A stretch of 64,000 nucleotides of DNA from Arthrobacter hankyongi (GTDB taxonomy: Bacteria > Actinomycetota > Actinomycetes > Actinomycetales > Micrococcaceae). Location of the stretch: positions 124,001 through 188,000 of the forward strand of contig NZ_JAKLTQ010000005.1 of NCBI RefSeq assembly GCF_022012395.1. Reading direction: 5' to 3'. A program made the translations under genes and the position numbers. The notes beneath the pieces are model-generated. The model was not told the DNA's origin, did no database searches, and worked only from the letters and a program-made list of their open reading frames with translations. Below, piece after piece: positions 1-10,839 of the stretch. Each line of letters begins with the position of its first letter. Positions within the stretch are counted from its first letter, which is position 1.

Positions 1-2
1 TG

Positions 3-1691
3 ACGGTTGCACAGCGCCAGCTCAATGTCCTGCGGGACAAGATCCGGAACCTGGACAAGCAACTGGCTTCCGCGACCATCAACAACAGCCGGCTCGTAGC
101 CATGCTTGAAGCGGCCAAGAGCGAGATCGTCAGGCTCAAGGATGCATTGGAACGGGACGGCGAAACGCCCTTCAGCTTTGCCACGATCACCCAGGTCAAC
201 CATGCCAAGCAGACCCGCACCGGCATGAACGCGGCGGCCACGGTGCAGGACAGCGTGGACATTGTCCAGTCCGGCCGCAAACTGCGTGTGGCGGTCAGCC
301 CGCTGATCAACCTCAGCCAGCTCAGCCCCGGCCAGGAAGTCCTGCTCAACGAGTCCCTGACGGTGGTGGCCGCATTGGGCTTCGAGCGTGCCGGTGAGCT
401 GGTGACCATCAAGGAAATGCTCGACACGGACCGCGTGCTGGTGATCGGCCGGGCCGACGAGGAGCGCGTGGTCAAACTCTCCGGTTCGCTCATGCGCCAG
501 CGGCTGCGGGTCGGCGATGCCATCTCCATCGATGCGCGCAGCGGCTTCGCGCTGGAGAAGATCCCGCGCAGCGAGGTGGAGAACCTGATCCTGGAGGAAG
601 TCCCGGACATCTCCTACCAGGATATCGGCGGCCTCGGCCCCCAGATCGACGAGATCCGCGACGCCGTCGAACTGCCCTTCCTGCATCCCGACCTCTACCG
701 CGAGCACGGTCTGAAGGCGCCCAAGGGCATCCTGCTCTACGGCCCGCCCGGCTGCGGCAAGACGCTGATCGCCAAGGCGGTGGCCAACTCGCTGGCCGTG
801 CGCGCCGTCGAGCGCACCGGCACCAAGGAGGCCCGCAGCTACTTCCTGAACATCAAGGGCCCGGAACTGCTGGACAAGTATGTGGGCGAAACCGAACGGC
901 ACATCCGCCTGATCTTTGCCAGGGCAAGGGAGAAGGCCTCGGACGGCAGCCCGGTGGTCGTGTTCTTCGACGAAATGGATTCGCTGTTCCGCACCCGCGG
1001 CACCGGCGTTTCCTCCGACGTCGAAACCACCATCGTGCCGCAGCTGCTCAGCGAGATCGACGGTGTGGAAAAGCTGGAGAACGTCATCGTCATTGGTGCC
1101 TCCAACCGCGAGGACATGATCGATCCGGCCATCCTGCGGCCGGGCCGGCTGGATGTGAAGATCAAGATCCAGCGCCCGGATGCCGAAGCGGCGGCGGACA
1201 TCTTCGCCAAGTACATCACCACCGACCTGCCAATCCATGCCGAAGACCTGGCCGAGCACGGCAATGACCGCCAGGCCACCGTGGCCGCGCTGATCCAGCG
1301 GACGGTGGAAGCCATGTACTCGACGGACAAGTCCAACGAGTACCTGGAGGTCACCTACGCCAGCGGCGATACGGAAATGCTGTATTTCAAGGACTTCAAC
1401 TCCGGCGCGGTGATCCAGAACGTGGTGGACCGGGCGAAGAAGAATGCCATTAAGGACCTGCTGACCAGCGGGCGGAAGGGCCTGCGGATCGAACACCTGC
1501 TCCGCGGCGTGGTGGACGAATTCCGCGAGCACGAGGATATGCCCAACACCACGAATCCGGACGATTGGGCGCGCATCTCCGGCAAAAAGGGCGAACGCAT
1601 CACTTACATCCGTACGATCATCCAGGGCAAGGCGGGCCAGGAAGCCGGCAAGTCCATCGAGACCATGCCGAATACGGGGCAGTATCTGTGA
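3..1691 (+). CDS. arc: Proteasome-associated AAA ATPase ARC/Mpa (5' truncated by window edge)
   Basis: Hexameric unfoldase that recognises pupylated proteins and feeds them to the 20S proteasome. The reading frame is open from base 3, so the N-terminal part is outside the window; the visible start of the frame is the coiled coil that binds Pup. An OB-type inter-domain follows, then one AAA module with Walker A GPPGCGKT (about base 740) and Walker B VVFFDEMD (about base 960). The protein ends in GQYL, the C-terminal motif that docks on the proteasome alpha ring. Its stop overlaps the GTG start of dop (GTGA), so the two are translationally coupled. The family assignment is firm. Confidence 0.96.
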   Translation, partial: TVAQRQLNVLRDKIRNLDKQLASATINNSRLVAMLEAAKSEIVRLKDALERDGETPFSFATITQVNHAKQTRTGMNAAATVQDSVDIVQSGRKLRVAVSPLINLSQLSPGQEVLLNESLTVVAALGFERAGELVTIKEMLDTDRVLVIGRADEERVVKLSGSLMRQRLRVGDAISIDARSGFALEKIPRSEVENLILEEVPDISYQDIGGLGPQIDEIRDAVELPFLHPDLYREHGLKAPKGILLYGPPGCGKTLIAKAVANSLAVRAVERTGTKEARSYFLNIKGPELLDKYVGETERHIRLIFARAREKASDGSPVVVFFDEMDSLFRTRGTGVSSDVETTIVPQLLSEIDGVEKLENVIVIGASNREDMIDPAILRPGRLDVKIKIQRPDAEAAADIFAKYITTDLPIHAEDLAEHGNDRQATVAALIQRTVEAMYSTDKSNEYLEVTYASGDTEMLYFKDFNSGAVIQNVVDRAKKNAIKDLLTSGRKGLRIEHLLRGVVDEFREHEDMPNTTNPDDWARISGKKGERITYIRTIIQGKAGQEAGKSIETMPNTGQYL

Positions 1692-3310
1692 GCGTCAACC
1701 GGGTCATGGGGACCGAAACGGAGTATGGCATCCATGCTCCGGGGGATCCGCTGGCCAATTCCACGGTGCTCTCCTCGCAGATCATCAACGCCTACGCCGC
1801 CACGGTGCGCGCCGGGCTGGGCAACCTGGCCGGCACGCGCTGGGACTATACGGATGAGGAGCCGCTGCACGACGCGCGCGGCTGGGAAGTCTCCCGGGCG
1901 GAGGCGGATCCGTCCCAGCTGACCGACATGCCGCCGGTGCTGGACGCCGAGCAGATCGCCCTCGCCGGCGGCCGCCGGCCGTCCGGGAACGATCTCTACG
2001 CCGAAGAGTCCTCCGGCGGGGTGCTGATGAACATGGTGCTCAGCAACGGTGCCCGGCTGTACGTGGACCATGCGCACCCCGAGTATTCCAGCCCGGAGGT
2101 GACCAATCCGCTGGACGCGGTGCGCTGGGACAAGGCCGGGGACTTGGTGGTGCTCACCGCCCTGCGCCGGATCGCCCAGACGCCTGGCTTCGCCCCGGTG
2201 AACCTGTACAAGAACAACACGGACAACAAGTCCGTCTCCTACGGCGCGCACGAGAACTACCTGATGCCGCGCAGCGTGCCGTTCGGGCACATTGTCACCG
2301 GTCTGATCCCGTTCTTCGTCTCCCGCCAGATCATTTGCGGGGCGGGCCGCGTGGGACGGGGACTGACCGGGCGGCAGGGCGGCTACCAGATCAGCCAGCG
2401 GGCGGATTTCTTCGAGGCCGAGGTGGGCCTGGAGACCACCATCCGGCGCCCGATCATCAACACCCGGGACGAACCCCACGCGGTCGCGGAGAAGTACCGG
2501 CGGCTGCATGTGATCATCGGCGATGCCAACCTGAGCGAGGTCTCCATCTACCTGCGGCTGGGCACCACCGCGCTGGTGCTGTCGATGATCGAGCACGGCG
2601 ACGTGCCGCAGATCCAGCTGCACGAGCCGGTCCAGGCCCTGCAGGCGATCAGCCACGACCCGACGCTGCAGCAGAAGGTGGCGCTCAAGGACGGCAGCAT
2701 GGTCACCGGGCTGGACCTGCAGGAAATGTACCTGGAGGCGGCCGCGGCGCACTGCCGCCGGCTGGGCACGGACGAGGGCATGACCGCCGATGTGCTGGAG
2801 CGCTGGGGCCGGCTGCTTCAGGTGCTGCGCCGGGATCCGCTTCAGGCCGCCGCGCAGCTGGACTGGGTGGCCAAGCTGAAGCTGCTCGAAGCCTACCGGG
2901 AGCGGGACGGACTGGACTGGTCCGCGGCGCGGCTGGGCCTGATCGACCTGCAGTACGCGGACCTGCGCCCGGAGAAGGGATTGTATTACCGGCTGGCGGC
3001 CCGGGGAAAGATGGAGCGGCTGCTCGAGGATGCGGCCATCCGGGACGCCGTGCGCGAGCCGCCGGCGGACACCCGGGCCTTCTTCCGCGGCAAGTGCATC
3101 GACAGGTTCCCCGAACAGGTGGTCGGGGCCAGCTGGGATTCGGTGATTTTCGACCTGCCCAACAACCGCAGGCTGCAGCGGATTCCCACCCGGGAACCGC
3201 TGCGCGGGACGCGGGAGCTCACCGGCAGGCTCTTCGAGGAGTCCGCCTCGGCCGAAGAGTTCATTTCGGCATTGCTGGGTCCCGGTCCAGTCAATGGCGT
3301 GGCAACATAG
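1688..3310 (+). CDS. dop: Pup deamidase/depupylase Dop
   Basis: Carboxylate-amine ligase-fold enzyme that converts the C-terminal Gln of Pup to Glu and also removes Pup from substrates. The protein begins near [10 protein letters not shown], the N-terminal Glu-containing active-site strand shared by Dop and PafA, and it carries the longer loop after the first strand that separates Dop from PafA. I chose GTG 1688 because it overlaps the ARC stop by four bases; ATG 1706 is the alternative. The product is 540 aa, slightly longer than many Dops. The adjacent Pup ends in Gln, so a deamidase is needed, which fits this gene. Confidence 0.94.
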   Translation: MSVNRVMGTETEYGIHAPGDPLANSTVLSSQIINAYAATVRAGLGNLAGTRWDYTDEEPLHDARGWEVSRAEADPSQLTDMPPVLDAEQIALAGGRRPSGNDLYAEESSGGVLMNMVLSNGARLYVDHAHPEYSSPEVTNPLDAVRWDKAGDLVVLTALRRIAQTPGFAPVNLYKNNTDNKSVSYGAHENYLMPRSVPFGHIVTGLIPFFVSRQIICGAGRVGRGLTGRQGGYQISQRADFFEAEVGLETTIRRPIINTRDEPHAVAEKYRRLHVIIGDANLSEVSIYLRLGTTALVLSMIEHGDVPQIQLHEPVQALQAISHDPTLQQKVALKDGSMVTGLDLQEMYLEAAAAHCRRLGTDEGMTADVLERWGRLLQVLRRDPLQAAAQLDWVAKLKLLEAYRERDGLDWSAARLGLIDLQYADLRPEKGLYYRLAARGKMERLLEDAAIRDAVREPPADTRAFFRGKCIDRFPEQVVGASWDSVIFDLPNNRRLQRIPTREPLRGTRELTGRLFEESASAEEFISALLGPGPVNGVAT

Positions 3311-3407
3311 GCACTAGTCCGAGCGTGATTACGTTATTAACAGTGCCGGCGCCGCCGGCATCAGGCAGTGGGCACCAAGGGACCGTACAACCGTCAAGGA
3401 GGCAGTG

Positions 3408-3611
3408 ATGGCAACCAAGGACCGCAAGAATGTGGAAAGCCGCAGCGTCGAGGAAGAGTACGACGACGTTCCCGCGCCGGAACCTGCCGCCGCCCCGACG
3501 GCTACGGTCGAGACCGAGGGCACGGATGACCTGCTCGACGAGATCGACGGCGTGCTGGAGCAGAACGCCGAGGAGTTCGTGCGCGGATTCGTGCAGAAGG
3601 GCGGTCAGTAA
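3408..3611 (+). CDS. pup: Prokaryotic ubiquitin-like protein Pup
   Basis: Small disordered tag that is ligated through its C-terminus to lysines of target proteins. It has 67 residues, is rich in Asp/Glu, and ends in the diagnostic KGGQ. The central DDLLDEIDGVLEQNAEEFV stretch is the segment that becomes helical on ARC. The terminal Gln means Dop must deamidate it before PafA can use it. An AAGGAGG Shine-Dalgarno at 3396-3402 precedes ATG 3408 by five bases; a GTG one codon earlier is less well spaced. It lies between dop and prcB, the normal order. Confidence 0.96.
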   Translation: MATKDRKNVESRSVEEEYDDVPAPEPAAAPTATVETEGTDDLLDEIDGVLEQNAEEFVRGFVQKGGQ

Positions 3612-3614
3612 TCC

Positions 3615-4454
3615 ATGACCATGCCGGCAGGCGGTCCAGGTTCGGTTTTTTCGCAGATAGCCCATTCGGCAACGGCTTCGTTCTCCGAGTATCTGGCGCG
3701 CACGGCGCCGGAGCTGCTGCCCGGTGCCCGGGGCGCGGTGTCCGGCGGGGTCCAGGTCCCCGCCGGCGCGGTGCCGCATGCCACCACGATCGTTGCGATG
3801 ACGTTCGCCGGCGGCGTGCTGATGGCGGGGGACCGGCGGGCGACCATGGGCAATGTGATCGCCAGCCGGCATATCGAGAAGGTCTTCCCGGCGGACCAGT
3901 ATTCGGTCCTCGGGATCGCGGGCACGGCCGGGATCGCCCTGGATGTCACGCGGTTGTTCCAGGTGGAACTGGAGCATTACGAGAAGATCGAAGGCACGCT
4001 GCTGAGCCTGGAAGGCAAGGCCAACCGGCTCGGGGCCATGATCCAGGGCAACCTGGGGCTGGCGATGCAGGGCCTGGCCGTGGTCCCGCTGTTTGCCGGT
4101 TATGACACGGACCGGCGCGAAGGCCGCCTCTTCTCCTACGACATCACCGGCGGCCGCTACGAGGAACAGGAGCACCATTCGGTGGGTTCCGGCTCGGTCT
4201 TCGCCCGCGGCTCGCTCAAGAAGCTGTGGAAGCCGAACCTGGACGAAGCCGCCGTGGTGCGGGTCGCGGTCGAGGCGCTCTACGACGCCGCGGACGACGA
4301 TTCAGCCACCGGCGGCCCGGACGCGGTCCGGCAGGTGTGGCCGGTGGTGTACACGGTGAATGCGGCCGGTGCCCGGCGCATTCCCGAAGCCGAGCTGGCC
4401 GCCACGTCCGAGGCAGTCATCGCCTCGCGCACCATCGCCGGACGGGAGGCCTGA
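3615..4454 (+). CDS. prcB: 20S proteasome beta subunit PrcB
   Basis: Catalytic N-terminal-nucleophile protease subunit of the 20S core. The 279-aa precursor has a propeptide of about 56 residues; mature protein should start at Thr57 in the HATTIVAM stretch, which matches the TTIVA start of known PrcB. The conserved [10 protein letters not shown] segment with the catalytic Asp and Arg follows. It starts three bases after the pup stop and runs directly into prcA, so the three are cotranscribed. Identification is firm. Confidence 0.96.
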   Translation: MTMPAGGPGSVFSQIAHSATASFSEYLARTAPELLPGARGAVSGGVQVPAGAVPHATTIVAMTFAGGVLMAGDRRATMGNVIASRHIEKVFPADQYSVLGIAGTAGIALDVTRLFQVELEHYEKIEGTLLSLEGKANRLGAMIQGNLGLAMQGLAVVPLFAGYDTDRREGRLFSYDITGGRYEEQEHHSVGSGSVFARGSLKKLWKPNLDEAAVVRVAVEALYDAADDDSATGGPDAVRQVWPVVYTVNAAGARRIPEAELAATSEAVIASRTIAGREA

Positions 4455-4456
4455 GC

Positions 4457-5188
4457 ATGACGCAGCAGTTCTATGTCTCGCCCGAACAGCTGATGAAGGA
4501 CCGGGCAGACTTCGCCCGCAAGGGCATTGCCCGCGGCCGGTCGGTCATGGTGCTCAGCTGCCGCGAGGGAATTGCGCTGGTGGCTGAGAATCCCTCGGTG
4601 TCGCTGCACAAGGTCGGGGAGATCTACGACCGGATCGCCTTCGCCGCCGTTGGCAAGTACAACGAATTCGAAAGCCTGCGCCAGGCCGGCGTCCGCTACG
4701 CGGACGTGCGCGGCTACTCCTACAACCGCGGGGACGTCACGGCCCGCGGGCTGGCCAGCGTCTACGCCCAAAGCCTGGGCGCGGTGTTCACTGCGGACAC
4801 GAAGCCGTTCGAGGTCGAACTCGCCGTCGCCGAGGTTGGCACGACCCCGGCGCAGGACCACCTGTACCGGCTGACCTTCGACGGCTCGATCGCGGACGAG
4901 AAGGGCTTCGTGGTGATGGGCGGCCAGGCCGACTCGCTCAGTGAGTCCCTGCGCGGCAGCTGGCAGGAATCCATGGACTTCCCGGAGGTCATCCGGACCG
5001 CCGTGGCGGCCTTGTCAGGCGGCGGCGCCGGCGAGAACCCGGATCCGGGTGCCCGCCGGCTCTCGCCGGACCTGCTTGAAATCGCGGTGCTGGACAGGGA
5101 CCCGCTGTCCAGCCGGGGCAACCGCCGTGCGTTCCGCCGGCTGCCGGCTGCCGAGGTCGCCGCGGTACTGGGTACAGGGGAGGACTGA
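4457..5188 (+). CDS. prcA: 20S proteasome alpha subunit PrcA
   Basis: Non-catalytic outer-ring subunit that gates the 20S core and receives the ARC ATPase. It has 243 aa and starts [20 protein letters not shown], the usual actinobacterial PrcA N-terminus that forms the gate. The ATG lies two bases after the prcB stop (ctgagcATG). The C-terminal part ([16 protein letters not shown]) is typical of the family. Confidence 0.95.
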   Translation: MTQQFYVSPEQLMKDRADFARKGIARGRSVMVLSCREGIALVAENPSVSLHKVGEIYDRIAFAAVGKYNEFESLRQAGVRYADVRGYSYNRGDVTARGLASVYAQSLGAVFTADTKPFEVELAVAEVGTTPAQDHLYRLTFDGSIADEKGFVVMGGQADSLSESLRGSWQESMDFPEVIRTAVAALSGGGAGENPDPGARRLSPDLLEIAVLDRDPLSSRGNRRAFRRLPAAEVAAVLGTGED

Positions 5189-5193
5189 CAGTC

Positions 5194-6555
5194 ATGGACC
5201 GGCGCATTTTTGGTGTGGAGACCGAGTTCGGCATTTCCTACTCGGCTCCGGAATCCCGTCCGCTCTCGCCGGAAGAGGTGGCCCGCTACCTCTTCCGCAA
5301 GGTGGTGACCTGGGGCCGGTCCTCCAACGTATTCCTGACCAATGGTTCCCGCCTGTACCTGGACGTGGGGTCGCATCCGGAGTACGCGACCGCCGAGTGC
5401 GACGACGTGGCACAGTTGGTCGCCCAGGACCGCGCCGGGGAGCTGATCCTCGAGGACCTGATGAACGAGGCCCAGGACCGGCTGCACAAGGAGGGTTTCG
5501 AAGGCAGCGTCTACTTGTTCAAGAACAACACGGACTCCGCCGGAAACTCCTACGGCAGCCACGAAAACTACCTCATTCCCCGGAAGCTGGAGTTCTCCCG
5601 GCTGGCGGATATCCTGATCCCGTTTTTGGTCACCCGCCAGCTGCTGGTCGGGGCAGGCAAGGTGCTCAAGACCCAGAACGGCTCGATCTACGCCTTCTCC
5701 CAGCGCGCCGACCACATCTGGGAAGGCGTCTCCTCTGCGACCACCCGGTCCCGTCCCATCATCAACACCCGTGACGAGCCGCACGCGGACGCCGAGTACT
5801 ACCGCCGGCTGCATGTGATCAACGGGGACTCGAACATGTCCGAGACCACCACGCTGCTGAAGATCGGCACCGTGGACCTGCTGCTGCGGATGATCGAGGC
5901 CGGGACGATCATGCGGGACCTGCGGCTGGAGAATCCGATCCGCAGCATCCGGGACATTTCCCACGACCTGACCGGCACCAGGGCGCTGAAACTGGCCAAC
6001 GGCAAGGAAATGTCGGCCGTACAGATGCAGCAGGAGTACCTGGCCAAGGCCAAGGACTTCATCGACGAGCATGGGGCGCACACTCCGCATGTGCCCAGGA
6101 TCCTCGACCTGTGGGAGCGGACGCTGGACGCCGTCGCCAGCGGAAACCATGAGGGCATCGCCCGGGAAATCGACTGGGCGATCAAGAAGAAGCTGATCGA
6201 GCGGGTCCAGGCCCGCCACGGCCTCACCCTGGAATCGGCACGGCTGGCCCAGCTGGACCTGACCTACCACGACATCTCGCGCACCCGCGGGCTGTTCTAC
6301 CTGCTGCAGAGCCGCGGCGAGGTGGACCGCGTCGTGGACGATGCCGACGTCAAGTCTGCGGTGGACACCCCGCCGCAGACCACCCGGGCCAAGCTGCGCG
6401 GGGACTTCGTGCGCGCGGCACGCGAACACGGCCGGGACTTCACCGTGGACTGGGTGCATCTGAAGCTCAATGACCGGTCCCAGCAGACCATCCTGTGCAA
6501 GGACCCCTTCCGCAGCACCGACGAAAGGGTCGATACCCTGCTGGCCTCGCTCTGA
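5194..6555 (+). CDS. pafA: Pup-protein ligase PafA
   Basis: Uses ATP to phosphorylate the C-terminal Glu of deamidated Pup and forms an isopeptide bond to a substrate lysine. The protein has 453 aa, opens with [16 protein letters not shown], which carries the catalytic Glu/Asp strand, and includes the [12 protein letters not shown] and [12 protein letters not shown] motifs shared with Dop. It follows prcA by five bases. Full family length with no irregularity. Confidence 0.96.
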   Translation: MDRRIFGVETEFGISYSAPESRPLSPEEVARYLFRKVVTWGRSSNVFLTNGSRLYLDVGSHPEYATAECDDVAQLVAQDRAGELILEDLMNEAQDRLHKEGFEGSVYLFKNNTDSAGNSYGSHENYLIPRKLEFSRLADILIPFLVTRQLLVGAGKVLKTQNGSIYAFSQRADHIWEGVSSATTRSRPIINTRDEPHADAEYYRRLHVINGDSNMSETTTLLKIGTVDLLLRMIEAGTIMRDLRLENPIRSIRDISHDLTGTRALKLANGKEMSAVQMQQEYLAKAKDFIDEHGAHTPHVPRILDLWERTLDAVASGNHEGIAREIDWAIKKKLIERVQARHGLTLESARLAQLDLTYHDISRTRGLFYLLQSRGEVDRVVDDADVKSAVDTPPQTTRAKLRGDFVRAAREHGRDFTVDWVHLKLNDRSQQTILCKDPFRSTDERVDTLLASL

Positions 6556-6654
6556 ACGGCGCCGGGACCGCGCTGCCGTCCGGCCCCTGCCTGCCCCGGC
6601 ACAGTTTTCTCTGAAAGAATGGGCACGGCAATGACCTCCATTGAAAGTTGAACC

Positions 6655-7584
6655 GTGCGCAAAATATTAGCAATCCTGCTGCCTTGTGCCCTGCTGCTGT
6701 CCGCATGCGCAGGCGCCGAGGATGGTTCCAACGGCGGTTCTTCCGCCGGAGCCACGTCGCTGGACGCAGTGAAAGTGACCCAGGCCGGCGCCGGCAAGGC
6801 CCCCAAGGTGGAGTTCGACACTCCGCTGGAACTGCCCAAGACCACCGCCAAGGTGCTCAAGGAAGGGGAGGGTGCGGGAGCACAGGACGGCCAGTGGATC
6901 CGATACCGCATGGCCGGCTTCGACGCCACCACCGGAACCCAGAGCAGCGAAACCTACACCGCTGCCGGTGCCCAGACCCTTCCGGTCGACAACTCCCTGA
7001 AGTCCGGCGATCCGGACCTGTACAACGCGCTCAAGGGCGTCAAGACCGGCTCCGAGGTGGCCTACTACTACAAGGCTCCCGCCGCCGGCAACGCCTCCGC
7101 GCCCGCCCAGCACCCGCAGCTGGTGGTCCTGACGGTCGAAGACGTCAAGAACAAGCCCGTCAAGGCCAGTGCCGCCGAGGTCGCGGAGCTGGACAAGGCG
7201 GGCAAGCTGCCGAAGATCACCTTGGACGCCAAGGGCGTACCGTCCGTGAAGCTGCCGGAAGGCAACCAAGCGCCGGACAACCTGGTCGTCCAGGTGCTTG
7301 AGGAAGGAACCGGCAAGACGGCAACGGCCCAGAGCACCGTCAAGGCGAAGTACGCCGGCTGGAACTGGGGCAAGGGCAAGGAATTCGACTCCAGCTACTC
7401 CCGTGGCGAGGCCGCCGAGTTCCCGCTCAACCAGGTCATCGAAGGCTGGACCAAGGGCCTGACCGGACTGAAGCAAGGCTCCAAGGTCATGCTCTCCATC
7501 CCGGCCGAAATGGCCTATGCCAGCGGCCAGGGCGACGCCATCGGCGACCTGGTCTTCTACGTCGATCTCACCGAAGTCAAGTAA
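6655..7584 (+). CDS. FKBP-type peptidyl-prolyl isomerase lipoprotein
   Basis: Predicted secreted prolyl isomerase anchored to the membrane by a lipid. Translation starts at GTG 6655 and gives a lipoprotein signal peptide with lipobox LSAC, cleaved before Cys19. Two FKBP-like segments can be seen: a degenerate one at about residues 50-150 and a better conserved one at about 210-309 (VKAKYAGWNWGKGKEFDSSY and QVIEGWTKGLTGLKQGSKVM). It follows pafA by about 100 bp and precedes a cytosolic FKBP gene. The pairing next to the proteasome locus is common in Arthrobacter relatives; whether it has a role with the proteasome is unknown. Confidence 0.88.
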   Translation: MRKILAILLPCALLLSACAGAEDGSNGGSSAGATSLDAVKVTQAGAGKAPKVEFDTPLELPKTTAKVLKEGEGAGAQDGQWIRYRMAGFDATTGTQSSETYTAAGAQTLPVDNSLKSGDPDLYNALKGVKTGSEVAYYYKAPAAGNASAPAQHPQLVVLTVEDVKNKPVKASAAEVAELDKAGKLPKITLDAKGVPSVKLPEGNQAPDNLVVQVLEEGTGKTATAQSTVKAKYAGWNWGKGKEFDSSYSRGEAAEFPLNQVIEGWTKGLTGLKQGSKVMLSIPAEMAYASGQGDAIGDLVFYVDLTEVK

Positions 7585-7618
7585 TCCACCACCTGTTCCC
7601 CAACGAAAGGAAACACCT

Positions 7619-8014
7619 ATGTCATTCGGCCAGCGCGAATACGACCGCCAGAAGCCCGAGATCGAATTTCCCGGCACCGAGGCCCCGACCGAACTGCGGA
7701 TCGAGGACATCATCGTCGGCGATGGCCCCGAGGCCAAGTCCGGGGATACCGTCTCCACGCACTATGTCGGCGTGGCCTGGTCCACCGGCGAGGAGTTTGA
7801 CGCTTCCTGGAACCGCGGGGCCCCGCTGGACTTCCGGGTAGGCGTCGGCCAGGTCATCCAGGGTTGGGACCAGGGCCTGCTGGGTATGAAGGTCGGCGGC
7901 CGCCGCCGGCTGGAGATCCCCTCGGAAATGGCTTACGGCGGCCGCGGCGCCGGCTCGGCAATCGGCCCGAACGAGTCCCTGATCTTCGTGGTGGACCTGC
8001 TCGCCGTCCGCTAG
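7619..8014 (+). CDS. Cytosolic FKBP-type peptidyl-prolyl cis-trans isomerase
   Basis: Single-domain FKBP of 131 aa without a signal peptide. The central VSTHYVGVAWSTGEEFDASW, VIQGWDQGLLGMKVGGRRRL and IPSEMAYG segments are the FKBP core, including the aromatic active-site residues. ATG 7619 follows an AAAGG site. It lies 34 bp after the lipoprotein FKBP and is probably cotranscribed; two terminator-like hairpins follow it. Confidence 0.92.
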   Translation: MSFGQREYDRQKPEIEFPGTEAPTELRIEDIIVGDGPEAKSGDTVSTHYVGVAWSTGEEFDASWNRGAPLDFRVGVGQVIQGWDQGLLGMKVGGRRRLEIPSEMAYGGRGAGSAIGPNESLIFVVDLLAVR

Positions 8015-8019
8015 GGATT

Positions 8020-8071
8020 GGGTTCCTCCCAGCGTGTCGACTTCGTCGCCACGCTGGGGCCCTCGGAACCC
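8020..8071 (+). terminator. Two-tier hairpin after the FKBP genes
   Basis: Nested inverted repeat: outer arms GGGTTCC (8020-8026) and GGAACCC (8065-8071), inner arms CCCAGCGTG (8028-8036) and CACGCTGGG (8050-8058). There is no U tract, so it may act as an RNA-stabilising or intrinsic stop structure at the end of the proteasome/FKBP unit. Confidence 0.6.
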
Positions 8072-8085
8072 ACTCAAAGGGCATC

Positions 8086-8133
8086 CGGGCGGGGTGGCGA
8101 TGAACGTTAGGTCATCGTTACCCCGCCCGTTTC
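8086..8133 (+). terminator. Terminator-like hairpin before pafBC
   Basis: Stem of CGGGCGGGGT plus GGCGATGA (8086-8103) pairing with TCATCG and ACCCCGCCCG (8112-8129), followed by TTTC. It lies about 45 bases before the pafBC start and probably separates the two transcription units. Confidence 0.6.
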
Positions 8134-8177
8134 ATTAACTTCGCCGCCTGGCACGTCCAGACAGTAACGTTGGAGCC

Positions 8178-10181
8178 ATGTCCGTGTCCAAGACCGAGCG
8201 CCTGCTGAACCTGACCATCGCCCTGTTGGAGCGGCGTCGCGGGTACAGCAAGGAAGAACTGCGCTCCCTCATCCCGTCCTACCAGGAGGCTTCCAGCGAG
8301 GAAGCCTTCAACCGCCAGTTTGAGCGGGACAAGGAAGAACTGCGGGACATGGGAGTGCCGGTCGAGACTTTCTCCGAGGACACCTTCTTCGACCACGACC
8401 AAAGCGCCAGCAGGTACCGGATCGACCGCAGCGCCTACCGGCTGCCGGAGGTTTCCTTCACCGCGGAAGAGACCGCAGTACTCTCGCTGGCGTCCCGGGT
8501 CTGGCAGCAGGCGTCGCTGGGCTCGGCCGCGGCCCGGGCAGTGCGCCGGCTGGACGTGCGCGGTGCGTTGGCCGAGTCGGATACGCTGATCGGCGTCGAA
8601 CCGCGGCTGCGGACCGCAGAACCCGCCTTCGATGACATGCTCGATGCCGTCCTGGACCGCTACCCGGTGTCTTTCGCCTACCGCGCCGGCGGCGCCGGCG
8701 AGGTCACCGCCCGCCGGGTTGAACCGTGGGGCCTGGGCAACCGCTTTGGCAACTGGTACCTGGTCGGCCGGGACATCGACAAGGGCGGCGAGCGGACCTT
8801 CCGGCTCTCCCGCGTGGTGTCCGAGGTCAAAAAACTGTCCGGCCGCTTCGAACGGCCCGATGGTTTCACTATGCGTGCGGCCCTGGCCGCGCTGGATCCG
8901 AGCGGGCGTGACCAGATGGCAGAGCTGCTGCTGCGGCCAGGCCGGGCGAATGTGTTCCGCAGCGGCGCGGCCGTGGCGGACTCCGCGCAGTCGGGCTGGG
9001 ACCGGGTCGCTTACCGGTTCAGCGACGTCGACGTGCTGGCCGAGGAAATCGCGGCGCACGGGGCGCAGGTGCGTGTGGCCGCGCCGCCGGAACTGGCGGA
9101 GGCCGTCCGGCGCCGGTTGGAAGGGGCGCTGGCGGCGGCCCGGGAACCCGCGCCGTCGTACCGGCTGCCGGAACCGGCAGTGCGTGCCGGGGCCCCGCGC
9201 CAGAAGACGTCCTCGCTGGACCGGCTGCCGCGGCTGCTGGACCTGGTTTCCTACGTCACCGCCAACCAAGGCGCGGATCTGGCCGAAACCGCCAGGCTGT
9301 TCCACATCTCGACCGCCCAGCTGGTCAAGGACCTGAACCTGCTCTTCGTCTGCGGTGCCCCCGGCTACGGCCCGGACCAGCTGATCGAAGCGGATTGGGA
9401 GTCCGGCAGCATCTTCATCCGGAATGCGGATGAGATCGCCCAGCCGGTGCGGCTGGGGCTGGATGAGGCGTTGTCCCTGGTGGTCGGGCTGCAGGCCTTG
9501 GAAACCGTACCCGGGGTGGGGGACCGCAGGGCCCTGACCACCGCCCTGCGCAAGCTGCTGGAGGCGACCGGCGGCGACGACGGCTTCCGCGCTGTAGCCG
9601 CGGATTTCGACGACGCCCAGGCCGCGCCGTACGTGCAGCAGCTCCAGGACGCGGTGCTGGCGCACCAGACGCTGAGCATGGAATATCTTGTGCCCTCACG
9701 CGACGAGGTCACTGTCCGGCAGATCGATCCGCTGCAGGTCTTTGCCCAGGACGGGCACTGGTACCTCAGCGCCTGGTGCCACAAGCAGCAGGGCAAGCGG
9801 CAGTTCCGGGTGGACCGGATCCGTTCCCTGGCCGCCAGCGGCAGGCACTTTGCCGGGCCTGAAGGCCCCGACGCCGGATTCCCGCAGAGCCTGTTCACCC
9901 CGCGCGAGAGCGACGAGCATGTGGTGCTGCGCATTTCGGCACGGCTGGCCACGCTGGCCGAGCAGTACAACGCGGTGCGCCGCGTCAGCCTGGCCGACGG
10001 CGGGATCGTGGCCGAACTGCGGCTCGCCTCGACGGCATTGGTACCGGGACTGGTGGCGCGGCACGGCGGCGAAGTCTCCGTGCTCGAGCCGGCCGGCCTG
10101 GCCGCCGGCACCCTGGCCTGGCTCCGCGAAGCGGCCGAAGCGGCCGGGCCGTTGGCCGCCACCTGCCGGAAGGGGGCCTGA
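8178..10181 (+). CDS. pafBC: PafBC fusion, WYL-domain transcriptional activator
   Basis: Activator of the LexA-independent DNA-damage response of Actinobacteria. Mycobacteria have separate PafB and PafC; here both lie in one 667-aa protein, as in other Micrococcaceae. It has two repeats of the same layout: a winged-helix N-terminus (residues 1-70 and about 340-400) and a WYL domain (about 150-220 and about 495-560, visible as GNWYLVGRDIDKGGERTFRLSRV and HWYLSAWCHKQQGKRQFRVDRI). WYL domains are ligand sensors, possibly for single-stranded DNA. It sits beside the Pup ligase locus, as in Mycobacterium. Confidence 0.93.
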   Translation: MSVSKTERLLNLTIALLERRRGYSKEELRSLIPSYQEASSEEAFNRQFERDKEELRDMGVPVETFSEDTFFDHDQSASRYRIDRSAYRLPEVSFTAEETAVLSLASRVWQQASLGSAAARAVRRLDVRGALAESDTLIGVEPRLRTAEPAFDDMLDAVLDRYPVSFAYRAGGAGEVTARRVEPWGLGNRFGNWYLVGRDIDKGGERTFRLSRVVSEVKKLSGRFERPDGFTMRAALAALDPSGRDQMAELLLRPGRANVFRSGAAVADSAQSGWDRVAYRFSDVDVLAEEIAAHGAQVRVAAPPELAEAVRRRLEGALAAAREPAPSYRLPEPAVRAGAPRQKTSSLDRLPRLLDLVSYVTANQGADLAETARLFHISTAQLVKDLNLLFVCGAPGYGPDQLIEADWESGSIFIRNADEIAQPVRLGLDEALSLVVGLQALETVPGVGDRRALTTALRKLLEATGGDDGFRAVAADFDDAQAAPYVQQLQDAVLAHQTLSMEYLVPSRDEVTVRQIDPLQVFAQDGHWYLSAWCHKQQGKRQFRVDRIRSLAASGRHFAGPEGPDAGFPQSLFTPRESDEHVVLRISARLATLAEQYNAVRRVSLADGGIVAELRLASTALVPGLVARHGGEVSVLEPAGLAAGTLAWLREAAEAAGPLAATCRKGA

Positions 10182-10184
10182 GCC

Positions 10185-10526
10185 GTGCCGTTCTGGTTCT
10201 GGATCCTGCTCTGGGTGGCACTGTGCGCAGTTGCCCTGCTCTTTGTGATCTTCCTTGGCTGGCGGATCTTCCGGGCCTTCATGGCCACCCTGGCCGAGTT
10301 CGAGCAGGCGGCTGCCAAGTTCCAACCGCCGCCGGCAGCCGGGCCGGACGCGCCGGATACCGGCATTGAGGCCTTCGTGCCGGCGGTCTTCCTGGACCCC
10401 GGGCAGGCCCGCGCGGACTTCACCGAGGGCAAGGACCGCCGGCGCCAGGCCCGGCGGGACCGGCGGGTGGCGCGCCGGGCGGCGCGGGGCCAGCGGCAGT
10501 CATTGAGTGACATCGGACTGACGTAG
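10185..10526 (+). CDS. Small membrane-anchored hypothetical protein
   Basis: Protein of 113 aa from GTG 10185, three bases after the pafBC stop. It has one strong N-terminal transmembrane helix (residues 2-27, [20 protein letters not shown]), then an acidic/proline-rich linker and a very basic C-terminus rich in Arg. No known family is recognised. Tight linkage to pafBC upstream and tatA downstream suggests cotranscription. Confidence 0.75.
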   Translation: MPFWFWILLWVALCAVALLFVIFLGWRIFRAFMATLAEFEQAAAKFQPPPAAGPDAPDTGIEAFVPAVFLDPGQARADFTEGKDRRRQARRDRRVARRAARGQRQSLSDIGLT

Positions 10527-10554
10527 GATTGATTCGAACGAAAGGAACTGCGTT

Positions 10555-10833
10555 ATGGGACGCCTCTTCGAAAGCCCGACGACAATCATCATCCTGGTCA
10601 TTGTTGTCATCCTGCTCTTCGGTGCGCCGAAGCTTCCCGGCCTTGCCCGCAGCGTGGGTCAGTCCCTGCGGATCTTCAAGTCCGAGGTCAAGCAGATGAA
10701 GGACGATGATCCTTCGGCACCTGCCCCGGACCAGCCCGTGGAAGGCCGTGTGGTGAATCCGCCGCAGAATGTCCGCAACGAAGAACAGGCGCCCAACGCC
10801 AACGGCGGCACCAAGCCGCCGAGCCAGCAGTAA
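10555..10833 (+). CDS. tatA: Sec-independent translocase subunit TatA
   Basis: Pore-forming component of twin-arginine export, which moves folded proteins across the membrane. It has 92 aa: a short N-terminus, one transmembrane helix (about residues 9-22), the hinge [17 protein letters not shown] and an amphipathic helix, then a flexible acidic tail. It is six bases upstream of tatC. Confidence 0.94.
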   Translation: MGRLFESPTTIIILVIVVILLFGAPKLPGLARSVGQSLRIFKSEVKQMKDDDPSAPAPDQPVEGRVVNPPQNVRNEEQAPNANGGTKPPSQQ

Positions 10834-10839
10834 AGGCCG